Below, in pieces: positions 30,360-38,164 of a DNA stretch of 42,964 bases. Location of the stretch: the NCBI GenBank assembly GCA_016184365.1, contig JACPCW010000086.1, forward strand, positions 1 to 42,964, written 5' to 3'. Under the pieces are notes generated by a model, which worked only from the letters and a program-made list of their open reading frames with translations, made no database searches and was not told the DNA's origin. The DNA comes from Candidatus Rokuibacteriota bacterium (lineage in GTDB: Bacteria; Methylomirabilota; Methylomirabilia; Rokubacteriales; CSP1-6). The position numbers and the translations under genes were made by a program. The first letter of the stretch is position 1; each line of letters opens with the position of its first letter.

Positions 30360-31085
30360 ATGCCATCACGGGCGGCGACTCAGGCGAACAAACGCGCGGC
30401 GCTCGTGACCGGCGGCGCCGTGCGCGTGGGCCGCGCGATCGCGCTCGCGCTCGCGGATCTCGGGATGGACGTCGCCATCGGTTATCACGGCTCTGCGTTC
30501 GAGGCGCGGCGCACGGTGCGCGCGATCGAAGCGCGCGGCGTCCGCGCCATCGCGCTGCCGGTCGATCTGAGACACCCCGCCGCCGCGCAGCGGGTCGTGA
30601 AGACGGCGGCGACGCAGCTCGGCCGACTCGACGTGCTGGTCAACAGCGCGGCGGTCTTCCGCCGGGTCCCGTTCCCCACCGTAACCGCGGAGACCTACGA
30701 TGAGTTCCTCGACGTGAACCTCCGCGGCGCGTTCTTCTGCTCACAGGCGGCGGCACGTGTGATGGCGCGGCGGGGCGGTCACATCGTGAACCTCGGGGAC
30801 GCGGCGATCGCGCGTCCGATGCCAGGCTTCATCGCGTACGCCATCTCGAAGGCCGGTCTGGAGGCCATGACGAAGCACCTGGCGTCGGCTCTCCGTCCAA
30901 AGAACATCGCAGTGAACGCCGTGGCCCCGGGCCCGGTGTTACGTCCGAAAGGCTATCCGCTGGACCGCTGGAAGAAGCTGACGCGTAACCGGACGGTGAC
31001 GCTGGAGGACGTCACGGCAGCGGTGACGTTCCTGGCCACGTGTCCGAAATCGATCACGGGCCAGACGCTGTCGGTGGACGGCTGA
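30360..31085 (+). CDS. Short-chain dehydrogenase, pteridine-reductase (PTR1/FolM)-like
   Basis: A 241-residue NAD(P)H-dependent SDR. The nucleotide motif is ALVTGGAVRVGRAIA (residues 14-28), followed by LVNSAAVF and the catalytic Tyr160/Lys164 (AYAISKAG). The usual catalytic Ser before the Tyr is missing: the segment reads NLGDAAI, with Asp147 at that position. Asp in this place, and the GAVRVGRAIA start, are features of pteridine reductase 1 and FolM, which reduce dihydrofolate or dihydropterins. The start codon lies 14 bp from the divergent DUF502 start. A link to folate recycling is inferred from these residues only. Confidence 0.8.
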   Translation: MPSRAATQANKRAALVTGGAVRVGRAIALALADLGMDVAIGYHGSAFEARRTVRAIEARGVRAIALPVDLRHPAAAQRVVKTAATQLGRLDVLVNSAAVFRRVPFPTVTAETYDEFLDVNLRGAFFCSQAAARVMARRGGHIVNLGDAAIARPMPGFIAYAISKAGLEAMTKHLASALRPKNIAVNAVAPGPVLRPKGYPLDRWKKLTRNRTVTLEDVTAAVTFLATCPKSITGQTLSVDG

Positions 31086-31178
31086 GGGCGCTGTTCCAGT
31101 CGGGGCGACGTCAACACGGTCAGGCGCGAAAGCGAGGAGCGAAGCGACAGCGCGTTCCGGGCGAGAGGCGAGCGGGGA

Positions 31179-31333
31179 GCGCCGGGCGATCGGGTGCGGG
31201 GAGGGGTCGAGGACCCGTCCCCTCCAACGGCCGGCGGACACAGCGTGCCTGGCTGGAACCCAGCCGCAACGGGTCGTGCGCTCGAATGGGCGCGTGGTCG
31301 CTCGACCCCTCCCCGCGCCCGATCGCCCGGCGC
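31179..31333. repeat. 155-bp element bounded by 33-bp near-perfect inverted repeats
   Basis: Left arm 31179-31211 and right arm 31301-31333 are reverse complements at 32 of 33 positions. The one difference still allows a G-U pair in one transcript. Inside, GACCCGT (31212-31218) pairs with ACGGGTC (31269-31275), and GGCTGG-AAC-CCAGCC (31251-31265) is a tight hairpin. No open frame fits. The element lies between convergent genes in a 269-bp gap. No target-site duplication or transposase is visible. It could be a bidirectional terminator, a non-coding RNA or a miniature mobile element. Confidence 0.7.
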
Positions 31334-31354
31334 GTCGCACCACGCACCGCGCGG

Positions 31355-32050
31355 CTAAGGAAGGACGATCCGCGAAGGCCCCATCGTGCGCAGGAACTCA
31401 CCCAGCGACGAGAAGCGCATGAACGGATTCGACCGCTTCTCGTCGCCGATGGTGGACTCGGGGCCACCGTAGTTGTGCCCGGGATAGAGCACGGTCTGAT
31501 CGGGCAGCGCGCCGAGACGCTGCGTGAGCGAGTAGTACATCTCGGACGGATCGGAGCCGGGCAGATCGGTGCGCCCGCACGAGCCGATGAAGAGCGTGTC
31601 GCCGGAGATCAGCCGATCGTCGACGAGAAAGCACTGCGACCCGGGCGTGTGTCCCGGCGTGTGCAGGAACGTGATCGTCAGGCGACCGACGGGCAGCGTG
31701 TCGTGGTTGTCGACCTTGACGAGGTCGGACCCGAGGCCGCGGAGAAACTCGCGCTCGGCCTTGTGGACGTAGACCTTGGCCGGCACGCGGGCGAGGAGCT
31801 CCTCGACGCCCGCGATGCGCCCGGGCATGCCCCACGATTCGAGGCTGCCGCCGACGTGGTCCTGGTGCGTGTGCGTCACGAGCGCGCCGACGATGCGCAT
31901 GTCGGCCGCCTCGGCGGTCTGCACGATCTCGTCGATCTCCCACGCGGGATCGACGACCACGCATTCGCGCGCGACCGGATCGCCGACGAGATACACGAAG
32001 TTCTGCATCGGACCGAGCTCGAGCTGCCTGAGGAAGATGTCCCCGCTCAT
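31355..32050 (-). CDS. MBL-fold metallo-hydrolase (glyoxalase II-like)
   Basis: A 231-residue metallo-beta-lactamase-fold hydrolase with a full metal set: His60, His62, Asp64 and His65 (THTHQDH), His134 (TPGHTPGS), Asp151 (SGDTLF) and His192 (YPGHNYG). The SCGRTDLPGSDPSEMYYSL segment is typical of the glyoxalase II/persulfide dioxygenase-like group, so thioester or related hydrolysis is likely. The ATG at 32050 overlaps the stop of the MocR-type gene as ATGA, making the two a coupled pair transcribed leftwards. Convergent with the SDR gene, with the large inverted repeat between. Confidence 0.9.
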   Translation of the reverse strand: MSGDIFLRQLELGPMQNFVYLVGDPVARECVVVDPAWEIDEIVQTAEAADMRIVGALVTHTHQDHVGGSLESWGMPGRIAGVEELLARVPAKVYVHKAEREFLRGLGSDLVKVDNHDTLPVGRLTITFLHTPGHTPGSQCFLVDDRLISGDTLFIGSCGRTDLPGSDPSEMYYSLTQRLGALPDQTVLYPGHNYGGPESTIGDEKRSNPFMRFSSLGEFLRTMGPSRIVLP

Positions 32051-33507
32051 CGGTGCTTATCGTACACGCGCGCCAGGCGGCGGATACCTTCGCGAATCGT
32101 GCGCTCGTCGAGCGCCGCATACCCGAGCATGAGCCCGGCCTGGGGCGGCGACCGGAAGTAGTACGGCGCGATCGAATACACGCCGACCCCCTCGCCGCGC
32201 GCGTCCTCGATGAGCGCGGGCACCGCGGCCGGCGACAGCCCGCGCAGCCACGCGAGGAGATGGACGCCCGCGTTGGCGCCGACGACGTCGACGCGATCGC
32301 CGAGCTCTCCGTGCAGCGCGGCCAGGAGCGCTTCGCGGCGCGCGGCGTTCCGGGTGCGCGAGCGCCGCAGGTGGCGCTCGAAATGTCCGTCGGCGATGAA
32401 GTCGGCGAGCACGAGCTGCTCGAGCGTCGCGCTGTGGCGGTCCGTCACCCACTTCGCCGCCGTGAACGCCTCCACGAGCGACGGCGGCACGACGAGATAT
32501 CCGAGCCGCAGCGCGGGGAAGAGCACCTTCGACGCCGTGCCGACGTAGATGACGCGGCCGCTGCGATCGAGGCCCTGCACCGCTTCGATCGGCCGACCTT
32601 CGTACCGGTACTCGCTGTCGTAGTCGTCCTCGACGACCCAGGCGCGGTTCGCGCTCGCCCACTCGAGCAGCGCCAGGCGCCGCGACAGCGACATGACGAC
32701 ACCGGTCGGAAACTGGTGCGACGGCGTCGCGTACACGAGACGCGCGCGCGCGCGCTCGCGTCCGAGCCGCGTGACGTCGAGACCGTCGGCGTCGACGGGC
32801 GCCGCGACCAGGCGGGCGCCCGCGGCATGGAACGCCCATCGCGCGCCGAGGTAATTCGGCTCTTCGAGCGCCACGGTGTCGCCGGCATCGATCAGCACGC
32901 GAGCCGTCAGATCGAGTGCCTGCTGCGAGCCGTTGACGACGAGCACCTGAGCGGGATCGCAGACGACCGCACGCGCGCGCCGGAGATACGCGGCGATCGC
33001 CTCGCGCAGCACCGGCGCACCCTCCGGCGGTCCGTACGCCATCGTCGCCACCGTCGACCCGCGCGCGTGCCGCCCGAGCAGCCGTCGCCACACCGCGTGC
33101 GGAAACTCGGCGACCTTCGGCGTGCCGTACCGGAAGTCGTACGGCAGATGCCGATCGGGCCCGCGCGGCGACGCGAAGCGGATCGCCGCCGCGCGCGCGC
33201 CGTACGCCGACAGGCGCGCCGGCGTCGTCTGTACGCGAGCGGTCGCCCGCGCGGCACCTGCCGGCGCTTCCGGCAGCGCCTGCGCGACATACGTGCCCGA
33301 GCCCGGCCGGCCCTCGACGTAGCCCTCGGCGAGCAGCTGGTCGTACGCGAGCAGCACCGTGTTGCGCGACACGGCCAGATCGCGCGCGAGCGTCCGCGTC
33401 GACGGCAGCCGCGTGCCGGCGGCGAGCTCCCCGGCCAGGATGGCGCGCCGGAGCGACGCGTAGACCTGCGTCGACAGCGTGCGGTCCTCGCGGAGCGTGA
33501 CGAGCAT
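32047..33507 (-). CDS. MocR/PdxR-family regulator (GntR HTH fused to aminotransferase-like domain)
   Basis: A 486-residue regulator. The winged HTH covers about residues 10-73 (YASLRRAILAGELAAGTRLPSTRTLARDLAVSRNTVLLAYDQLLAEGYVEGRPGSGTYV). A fold-type I aminotransferase domain follows (about 120-480). The PLP Lys is Lys327 in TASKVLFPALRLGY, and DDYDSEYRY carries the ring-stacking Asp/Tyr region. Such proteins sense PLP or an amino compound. An inverted repeat 9-52 bp upstream of the start (33516-33559) is a likely operator, shared with the divergent molybdopterin oxidoreductase gene. The stop overlaps the MBL hydrolase start. Target pathway unknown. Confidence 0.92.
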   Translation of the reverse strand: MLVTLREDRTLSTQVYASLRRAILAGELAAGTRLPSTRTLARDLAVSRNTVLLAYDQLLAEGYVEGRPGSGTYVAQALPEAPAGAARATARVQTTPARLSAYGARAAAIRFASPRGPDRHLPYDFRYGTPKVAEFPHAVWRRLLGRHARGSTVATMAYGPPEGAPVLREAIAAYLRRARAVVCDPAQVLVVNGSQQALDLTARVLIDAGDTVALEEPNYLGARWAFHAAGARLVAAPVDADGLDVTRLGRERARARLVYATPSHQFPTGVVMSLSRRLALLEWASANRAWVVEDDYDSEYRYEGRPIEAVQGLDRSGRVIYVGTASKVLFPALRLGYLVVPPSLVEAFTAAKWVTDRHSATLEQLVLADFIADGHFERHLRRSRTRNAARREALLAALHGELGDRVDVVGANAGVHLLAWLRGLSPAAVPALIEDARGEGVGVYSIAPYYFRSPPQAGLMLGYAALDERTIREGIRRLARVYDKHR

Positions 33508-33515
33508 GCCCTGAC

Positions 33516-33559
33516 TGGTACCACGAAATGCGCTCGAAGCGGCCCTTTTCGTGGGACCA
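33516..33559. promoter_or_regulatory. MocR-type inverted-repeat operator
   Basis: TGGTACCACGAAA (33516-33528) and TTTCGTGGGACCA (33547-33559) are inverted repeats matching at 12 of 13 positions, with an 18-bp spacer. They sit in the 87-bp gap between the MocR start and the first start codon on the plus strand. The TGGTACC/GGACCA half-sites resemble published MocR-family sites in general form. Confidence 0.6.
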
Positions 33560-33594
33560 ATGGACGCCTATCCTCGGAGCACGAGGAGGCCCGG

Positions 33595-33633
33595 ATGATC
33601 TTCCACGGCTACGACACGGACGCGCGCTCGTGA
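33595..33633 (+). CDS. 12-codon leader ORF overlapping the oxidoreductase start
   Basis: An ATG preceded by a strong GAGGAGG at good spacing opens a 12-residue frame (MIFHGYDTDARS) that ends in TGA at 33631-33633, overlapping the GTG start of the next gene as GTGA. The oxidoreductase's own start has no ribosome binding site. The short frame may serve to deliver ribosomes to it by coupling. It could also be the stub of a lost gene. Confidence 0.45.
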   Translation: MIFHGYDTDARS

Positions 33634-35660
33634 GCGTGATTCGGACCGTCTGCGCGCACGACTGCCCCGACATGTGCTCGCTGCTCGCCCACGTCGAAGA
33701 CGGGCGACTGGTGCGCATCGAAGGCGATCCCGACCAGCCGTTCACCGCCGGCTTCGCGTGCGCGAAGGTGAACCGCGAGCCCGAGCTCGTCCATTCGCCC
33801 GAGCGCGTGCTGACGCCGTTGCGTCGCGTCGGCGCGAAGGGCGACGGACGTTTCGCGCCGGTCTCGTGGGACGCGGCGCTCGACGAGATCGTCGCGCGCT
33901 GGACCGGGATCGTGCGGAGCGACGGTCCGCTCGCGATCCTCGGGTACTGCTACAGCGCGCACCAGGGCCAGCTCAACCGCTGGGTGCCGATGGCGCTCTT
34001 CCACGCGCTCGGCACGACGCGCCTCCTGCCGGGCACCGTGTGCGACACGTGCGCGGACGTCGCCTGGGACATGACGCTCGGCGGCGTCGGCGGCGCGGAT
34101 CCGGAAGCGGTCGTCGACGGCGATCTCGTCGTCGCGTGGAGCGCCGATCTCGTCACGACGAACGTCCACTTCTGGGCGAAGGTCGAGGAGGCGCGCGGGC
34201 GCGGCGCGACGCTGATCGTCGTCGATCCGCGACGCAGCCGCACGGCCGCGCAGGCCGACTGGCATCTCGCGCCGCGCGTCGGCACCGACGCCGCGCTGGC
34301 GCTCGGCGTGATGCACGTGCTGGCGCGCGAGGGTCTCGCGGATCGCGACTATCTCGCGCGCGCCACGCTCGGCTGGGACCGGCTCGAGCGCGACGTGCTG
34401 CCGCGCTTCACGCCGGCGCGCGTCGCCGAGATCACCGGACTCGCCGTCACCGACATCGAACGCTTCGCGATGACGTACGGCCGCGCCCGCCACTCGCTGA
34501 TCCGGCTCGGCACCGGGATGTCGCGCCACCGTCAGGGCGGCCAGTCGATCCGCGCCGTCGCGCTGCTCCCGGGTGTCACCGGGATGTACGGTCATCGCGG
34601 TGCCGGCACGGTGTTCGTCTCCGCCGCCGGCATGGGCTTCGATTACTCCGCGATCCGCACGCCGTCGGGACCGGCCGAGACGCGAGTCGTGAATCACTCG
34701 AAGCTCGGCGAGGCGCTGCTCGAGCTCCGCGATCCTCCGATCAAGGCGCTGTTCGTCGCATCGAACAATCCGGCCGTCACGTGCCCGGACAGCGGTCGTG
34801 TCCGCCGCGGGCTCGCGCGCGAGGACCTGTTCACCGTCGTGCACGATCCGTTCGTGTCGGACACGGCGCGATACGCCGATCTCGTGCTGCCCGCCGCGCT
34901 CTATCTCGAGACGGAGGACATCTACCGCTCGTACGGCGCCTACTACGTTCAGTTCGGACCGCGCGCGCTGCCGGCGGCCGGCGAGGCGTGGTCCAACGTG
35001 CGGCTCGCGCAGGAGCTCGCGCGGCGGCTCGGCGTGACCGATCCGCTGTTCACGGCGTCGACCGACGCGCTCGTGGGGATGCTCTTCCGCAACGCGACCG
35101 GCCCGGCCGCGGCGATCGACGTGACGACGATCCGCGAAGCGGGACCGATCAAGCTCGATCCGTATCCGGACGGACAGCGCTTCGGGACGCCGTCGGGCAA
35201 GCTCGAGTTCTACTCGGAGCGGCTGGCCCGGGAGGGGCTGCCGGCGATGCCGGACTGGTGGGACGAGCGCGACGGCGAACGCTGGCCACTGCGTCTGCTG
35301 ACGGCGCCGGGGTACTTCCAGAGCCACACCGTGTTCTCGGGCAACGCGGCGCTCAGGCGGCGGGAAGGCGAGCCCGTGTGCGTGCTGCACCCGGACGAGG
35401 CGCGCGTCCGGGGCCTGGCGGACGGTGACGCGGTCGAGCTCGTGAACGATCTGGGCCGGGTGCGGATGCGGCTGTCCGTCGGCGACGACGTGGGCCCCGG
35501 CGTCGCGCTGGTGCCGGGCCAGCGGCCCGCCGCCGAGGCGATCGAGGGCACGCTGAACGCGCTCTGCGACGACCGGCTCTCCGACCTCGGCGCCGGCGCG
35601 ACGTACCAGTCGACACGGCTCGACGTCCGCCGGGTGGGTCCATCCCTTCTCGCTCCGTAG
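33630..35660 (+). CDS. Molybdopterin-dependent oxidoreductase (DMSO reductase family)
   Basis: A 676-residue cytoplasmic Mo/W-bis-MGD enzyme. The N-terminal 4Fe-4S site is Cys8, Cys12, Cys16 and Cys44 (CAHDCPDMC … GFACAK). The pterin-binding body follows, with VSWDAALDEI, LLPGTVCDTCADVAWD in the Mo-ligand region, ARYADLVLPAALYLETEDIYRSYG, and the C-terminal barrel domain with VCVLHPDEARVRGLADGDAVELVNDLGRV. There is no Tat signal, so it stays inside the cell. The start is GTG 33630, coupled to a 12-codon leader frame. It is divergent from, and probably regulated by, the MocR-type gene. The substrate and Mo ligand are not certain. Confidence 0.93.
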   Translation: MSVIRTVCAHDCPDMCSLLAHVEDGRLVRIEGDPDQPFTAGFACAKVNREPELVHSPERVLTPLRRVGAKGDGRFAPVSWDAALDEIVARWTGIVRSDGPLAILGYCYSAHQGQLNRWVPMALFHALGTTRLLPGTVCDTCADVAWDMTLGGVGGADPEAVVDGDLVVAWSADLVTTNVHFWAKVEEARGRGATLIVVDPRRSRTAAQADWHLAPRVGTDAALALGVMHVLAREGLADRDYLARATLGWDRLERDVLPRFTPARVAEITGLAVTDIERFAMTYGRARHSLIRLGTGMSRHRQGGQSIRAVALLPGVTGMYGHRGAGTVFVSAAGMGFDYSAIRTPSGPAETRVVNHSKLGEALLELRDPPIKALFVASNNPAVTCPDSGRVRRGLAREDLFTVVHDPFVSDTARYADLVLPAALYLETEDIYRSYGAYYVQFGPRALPAAGEAWSNVRLAQELARRLGVTDPLFTASTDALVGMLFRNATGPAAAIDVTTIREAGPIKLDPYPDGQRFGTPSGKLEFYSERLAREGLPAMPDWWDERDGERWPLRLLTAPGYFQSHTVFSGNAALRRREGEPVCVLHPDEARVRGLADGDAVELVNDLGRVRMRLSVGDDVGPGVALVPGQRPAAEAIEGTLNALCDDRLSDLGAGATYQSTRLDVRRVGPSLLAP

Positions 35661-35790
35661 GTACTTTCTTACCGCGTTCGCCGGGCCGCATGCTCACTGC
35701 GTCGCGACGTACCCTGGTGCCCGTCCAATGTTTCAATGACGACGGAACGGCGTTGCGAGTCCGGCACGATGCTTGCCGCCGTCAACGGAC

Positions 35791-36381
35791 ATGAGAGCCA
35801 TCAAAGCCGCCGGGCTCGCCGCCTTGCTCGTCATGCTGATCTCACCGGCCGTTCAGGCCGGACCCCCCACCGAGCAGCTCCAGTCGGGCATGGACCGCAT
35901 CTTCACGATGCTGGCCGATCCGGGCTTGAAGCCGGCCGACAAGCTCGAGGAAAAGCGCGCGAAGGTGTTCGCGGTCGCCGAGGAGCTGTTCGACTTCGGA
36001 CACACGGCGCGGCTCGCCCTCGGCGCGCACTGGGACCGGCTGTCCCCGACCGAGCGCGACGAGTTCATCGCGCTCTTCAAGGGCTTCATCCAGAAGGCGT
36101 ACATCACGAACGTGGAGATGTACGACGGCGAGAAGATCGTCTACGCGGCGGAGACCGTCGACGGCGAGAAGGCCACGGTGAAGTCACGCATCGTGACGAA
36201 GAGCGGCGGTGAGATTCCCGTCGACTTCCGGCTGCTCCGCACCGAGGGCGACCGGTGGCGTCTCTACGACGTGGCGATCGACGGGATGAGCCTGGTCGGA
36301 AACTACCGCGTGCAGTTCATGAAGGTGATGAAGGCCGAGTCGTACCAGGCGCTCGTGCAGAAGCTGCGCGCCAAGCAGTAG
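35791..36381 (+). CDS. MlaC/Ttg2D-family phospholipid-binding periplasmic protein
   Basis: A 196-residue exported protein (signal peptide about residues 1-23, ending VQAGP). The MlaC fold is recognisable from FDFGHTARLALGAHWDRLSPTERDEFIALFKGFIQKAYI, TVKSRIVTKSGGEIPVDFRLLRTEGDRWRLYDVAIDGMSLVGNYRVQF and the closing helix. Family members shuttle phospholipids between outer and inner membranes with MlaDEFB. No such partners are nearby, so it is an orphan here. The ATG at 35791 is chosen because the upstream one (35773) adds a non-signal stretch. The 130-bp region before it holds no gene. It converges with the DUF4340 gene 8 bp away. Confidence 0.9.
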   Translation: MRAIKAAGLAALLVMLISPAVQAGPPTEQLQSGMDRIFTMLADPGLKPADKLEEKRAKVFAVAEELFDFGHTARLALGAHWDRLSPTERDEFIALFKGFIQKAYITNVEMYDGEKIVYAAETVDGEKATVKSRIVTKSGGEIPVDFRLLRTEGDRWRLYDVAIDGMSLVGNYRVQFMKVMKAESYQALVQKLRAKQ

Positions 36382-36389
36382 GCGGCGCG

Positions 36390-38156
36390 TCAGCCCTTCA
36401 GGTCGTCCGGGACTTTCGGCAGCTCGCCGAGGAGCTTCGGGTCGACCGCGTAGACCGCCGGCGCGCTCTTCATCTTCACGTAGGCGCGCTCGGCCTCGCG
36501 CTTGCCGACGATGACCGTCGCGATCTCCGTCCCGTCCGGGCGGAAGAGCGCGACCTCGAAGCTCGGGGCGTCGAGCCCGAACTTCGCGGGCTCGGCCGCC
36601 GTCGGCGCGACGATCTCCCTCCAGCGCAGCCCGCGGAGCATGAAGAGCAGATCGTCGACCTTGTGCTCCTTCGCGCCGCCCTTCGCCGGCTCCAGCACGG
36701 TCCAGCTGTCGCCGCTCTTCTCGAGCAGCATCGACTTGCCGCCCGCCTTCACCGTCATGCGCTTGACGTCCTTCGGCTCCAGACCGGACACGAGCGCGCG
36801 GTCGCGCAGGTCCGTCACCGACTTCGCGAGCTCGCCGACCGCCTTCCCGTCCACCAGGACGACGGGCCCCCGGTCGACGACGCCTGCGTAGGCGCTCGGC
36901 TGACCGCCGCGCGTCTCCGATGACGCCGCGAGCACGACCGTCTTCGGAGGACCGCCTTCCTCGGTGAGCGTCACCTTCACGTCGGGCTTCGCGAGAAACC
37001 GCGGGACGCCGGACGCGTCCTCGCTCAGAAACGCCTGCGCCTTCAAATCGCGGAGCTTGAAGAGGATGCCGCCGGTCTCGACCTGGTCCGCAGGCAGCGC
37101 CTCCGGCGCGACGATCTTCCAGCGGTTCCCCTCGCGCACGAGGCTCACGGTGCCCTTCGCGCTCGTGACCTCGAGCTTGACCACCTTGTCGCGGTCGAAA
37201 TCGACCACCGTCTTGTCACGCGCCATCGCCACCGTCTTCGGCACCGCGCTCCAGACGTCTTCGGGGACGAGCATGACCGTCGTATCGCCCTGGCGCATCG
37301 CGTAGACGCCCTTCTTCTCGGGATCGAGGCGGCCGAACGCGACCGTCCGGCCCGCGCGCTCCTTGTCCTTGCCGGTGACGATGGTCACGCGCGTCGGCTG
37401 ATCGAGCCCCCAGCGGGCGAGCGACGCCGGCGATTCGGCGACGAATTCCTTCGCCTTCGCGCCCGACAGCTTGTCGAGAAACTCGCGCACGACGTCCGGC
37501 TCGGCGGGCAGGGTCCGCGGCTTCGTGATCGTCCACTTGTTGTCCGCCGCCGCGAAGGCGAGCGTCTCGTCGCGCGTCGCGATCTCGAGCGCCGTGACGG
37601 CGCCACGGTCGAACGTGAGCACCGTCTTGTCGCGGAAGTCGATGACCGGCCGCGTCGCGTCGCGCAGCACGCTCTCGCCGACCGCGAGGACGGCCGGCCG
37701 GTCGGCGTTGCGCGCATACACCCAGGCGCCCGTCGGATTCTTGCCGCCGAGCACCAGGCCGGCGGCCTTGCCGTCCGTGCGGGTCATCGTGATGCGCGCC
37801 GCGGGCTTGTCGAGCCCGAAGTCCGCCAGCGCCGACGGCGCCGGCGACGCCTCGATCTCGCGGTCGCTCTTCATGGTGAGCAGGTTCGTGAGCACGTCCT
37901 CGATGGTCGCGCGGTCGGCGCGCGCCTTCACCGGCTCGAGCATGTCCCAGCCGTCGCCGGCGCGCTTGACGTGGATCTTCCCGTCCGGGCGCTCGACGAC
38001 GAGCTCGGTGACGTCCTTGGCTTCGGTCGTGAACACGCGGCCCTTGCCGCTCTCCGCCTTCTCGCGGTCGGGCGCGAGCCGCACTTCGTAGACGTAGAAG
38101 AACGCGCCGAGGATGGCCAGAATGACGGCGAGGATGGCGGTCGTCTGCCAGCGCAT
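36390..38156 (-). CDS. DUF4340-domain protein of a Gld-type ABC system
   Basis: A 588-residue protein with one N-terminal membrane anchor (about residues 6-26) and a long extracytoplasmic region. A module of about 110-130 residues repeats four times. Each module contains W-(D/T/K)-(M/I/V)-x-(E/K/A)-P, followed later by a (F/W)GLD-x-P-like turn: GWDMLEPV…FGLDKP, KWTITKPR…WGLDQP, RWKIVAPE…FLAKPD, and SWTVLEPA…FGLDAP. DUF4340 proteins usually travel with GldG and ABC-2 permeases, as here, but their job is not settled. It is last in the leftward operon, 8 bp after gldG. Confidence 0.9.
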   Translation of the reverse strand: MRWQTTAILAVILAILGAFFYVYEVRLAPDREKAESGKGRVFTTEAKDVTELVVERPDGKIHVKRAGDGWDMLEPVKARADRATIEDVLTNLLTMKSDREIEASPAPSALADFGLDKPAARITMTRTDGKAAGLVLGGKNPTGAWVYARNADRPAVLAVGESVLRDATRPVIDFRDKTVLTFDRGAVTALEIATRDETLAFAAADNKWTITKPRTLPAEPDVVREFLDKLSGAKAKEFVAESPASLARWGLDQPTRVTIVTGKDKERAGRTVAFGRLDPEKKGVYAMRQGDTTVMLVPEDVWSAVPKTVAMARDKTVVDFDRDKVVKLEVTSAKGTVSLVREGNRWKIVAPEALPADQVETGGILFKLRDLKAQAFLSEDASGVPRFLAKPDVKVTLTEEGGPPKTVVLAASSETRGGQPSAYAGVVDRGPVVLVDGKAVGELAKSVTDLRDRALVSGLEPKDVKRMTVKAGGKSMLLEKSGDSWTVLEPAKGGAKEHKVDDLLFMLRGLRWREIVAPTAAEPAKFGLDAPSFEVALFRPDGTEIATVIVGKREAERAYVKMKSAPAVYAVDPKLLGELPKVPDDLKG

Positions 38157-38164
38157 CGGGACGA

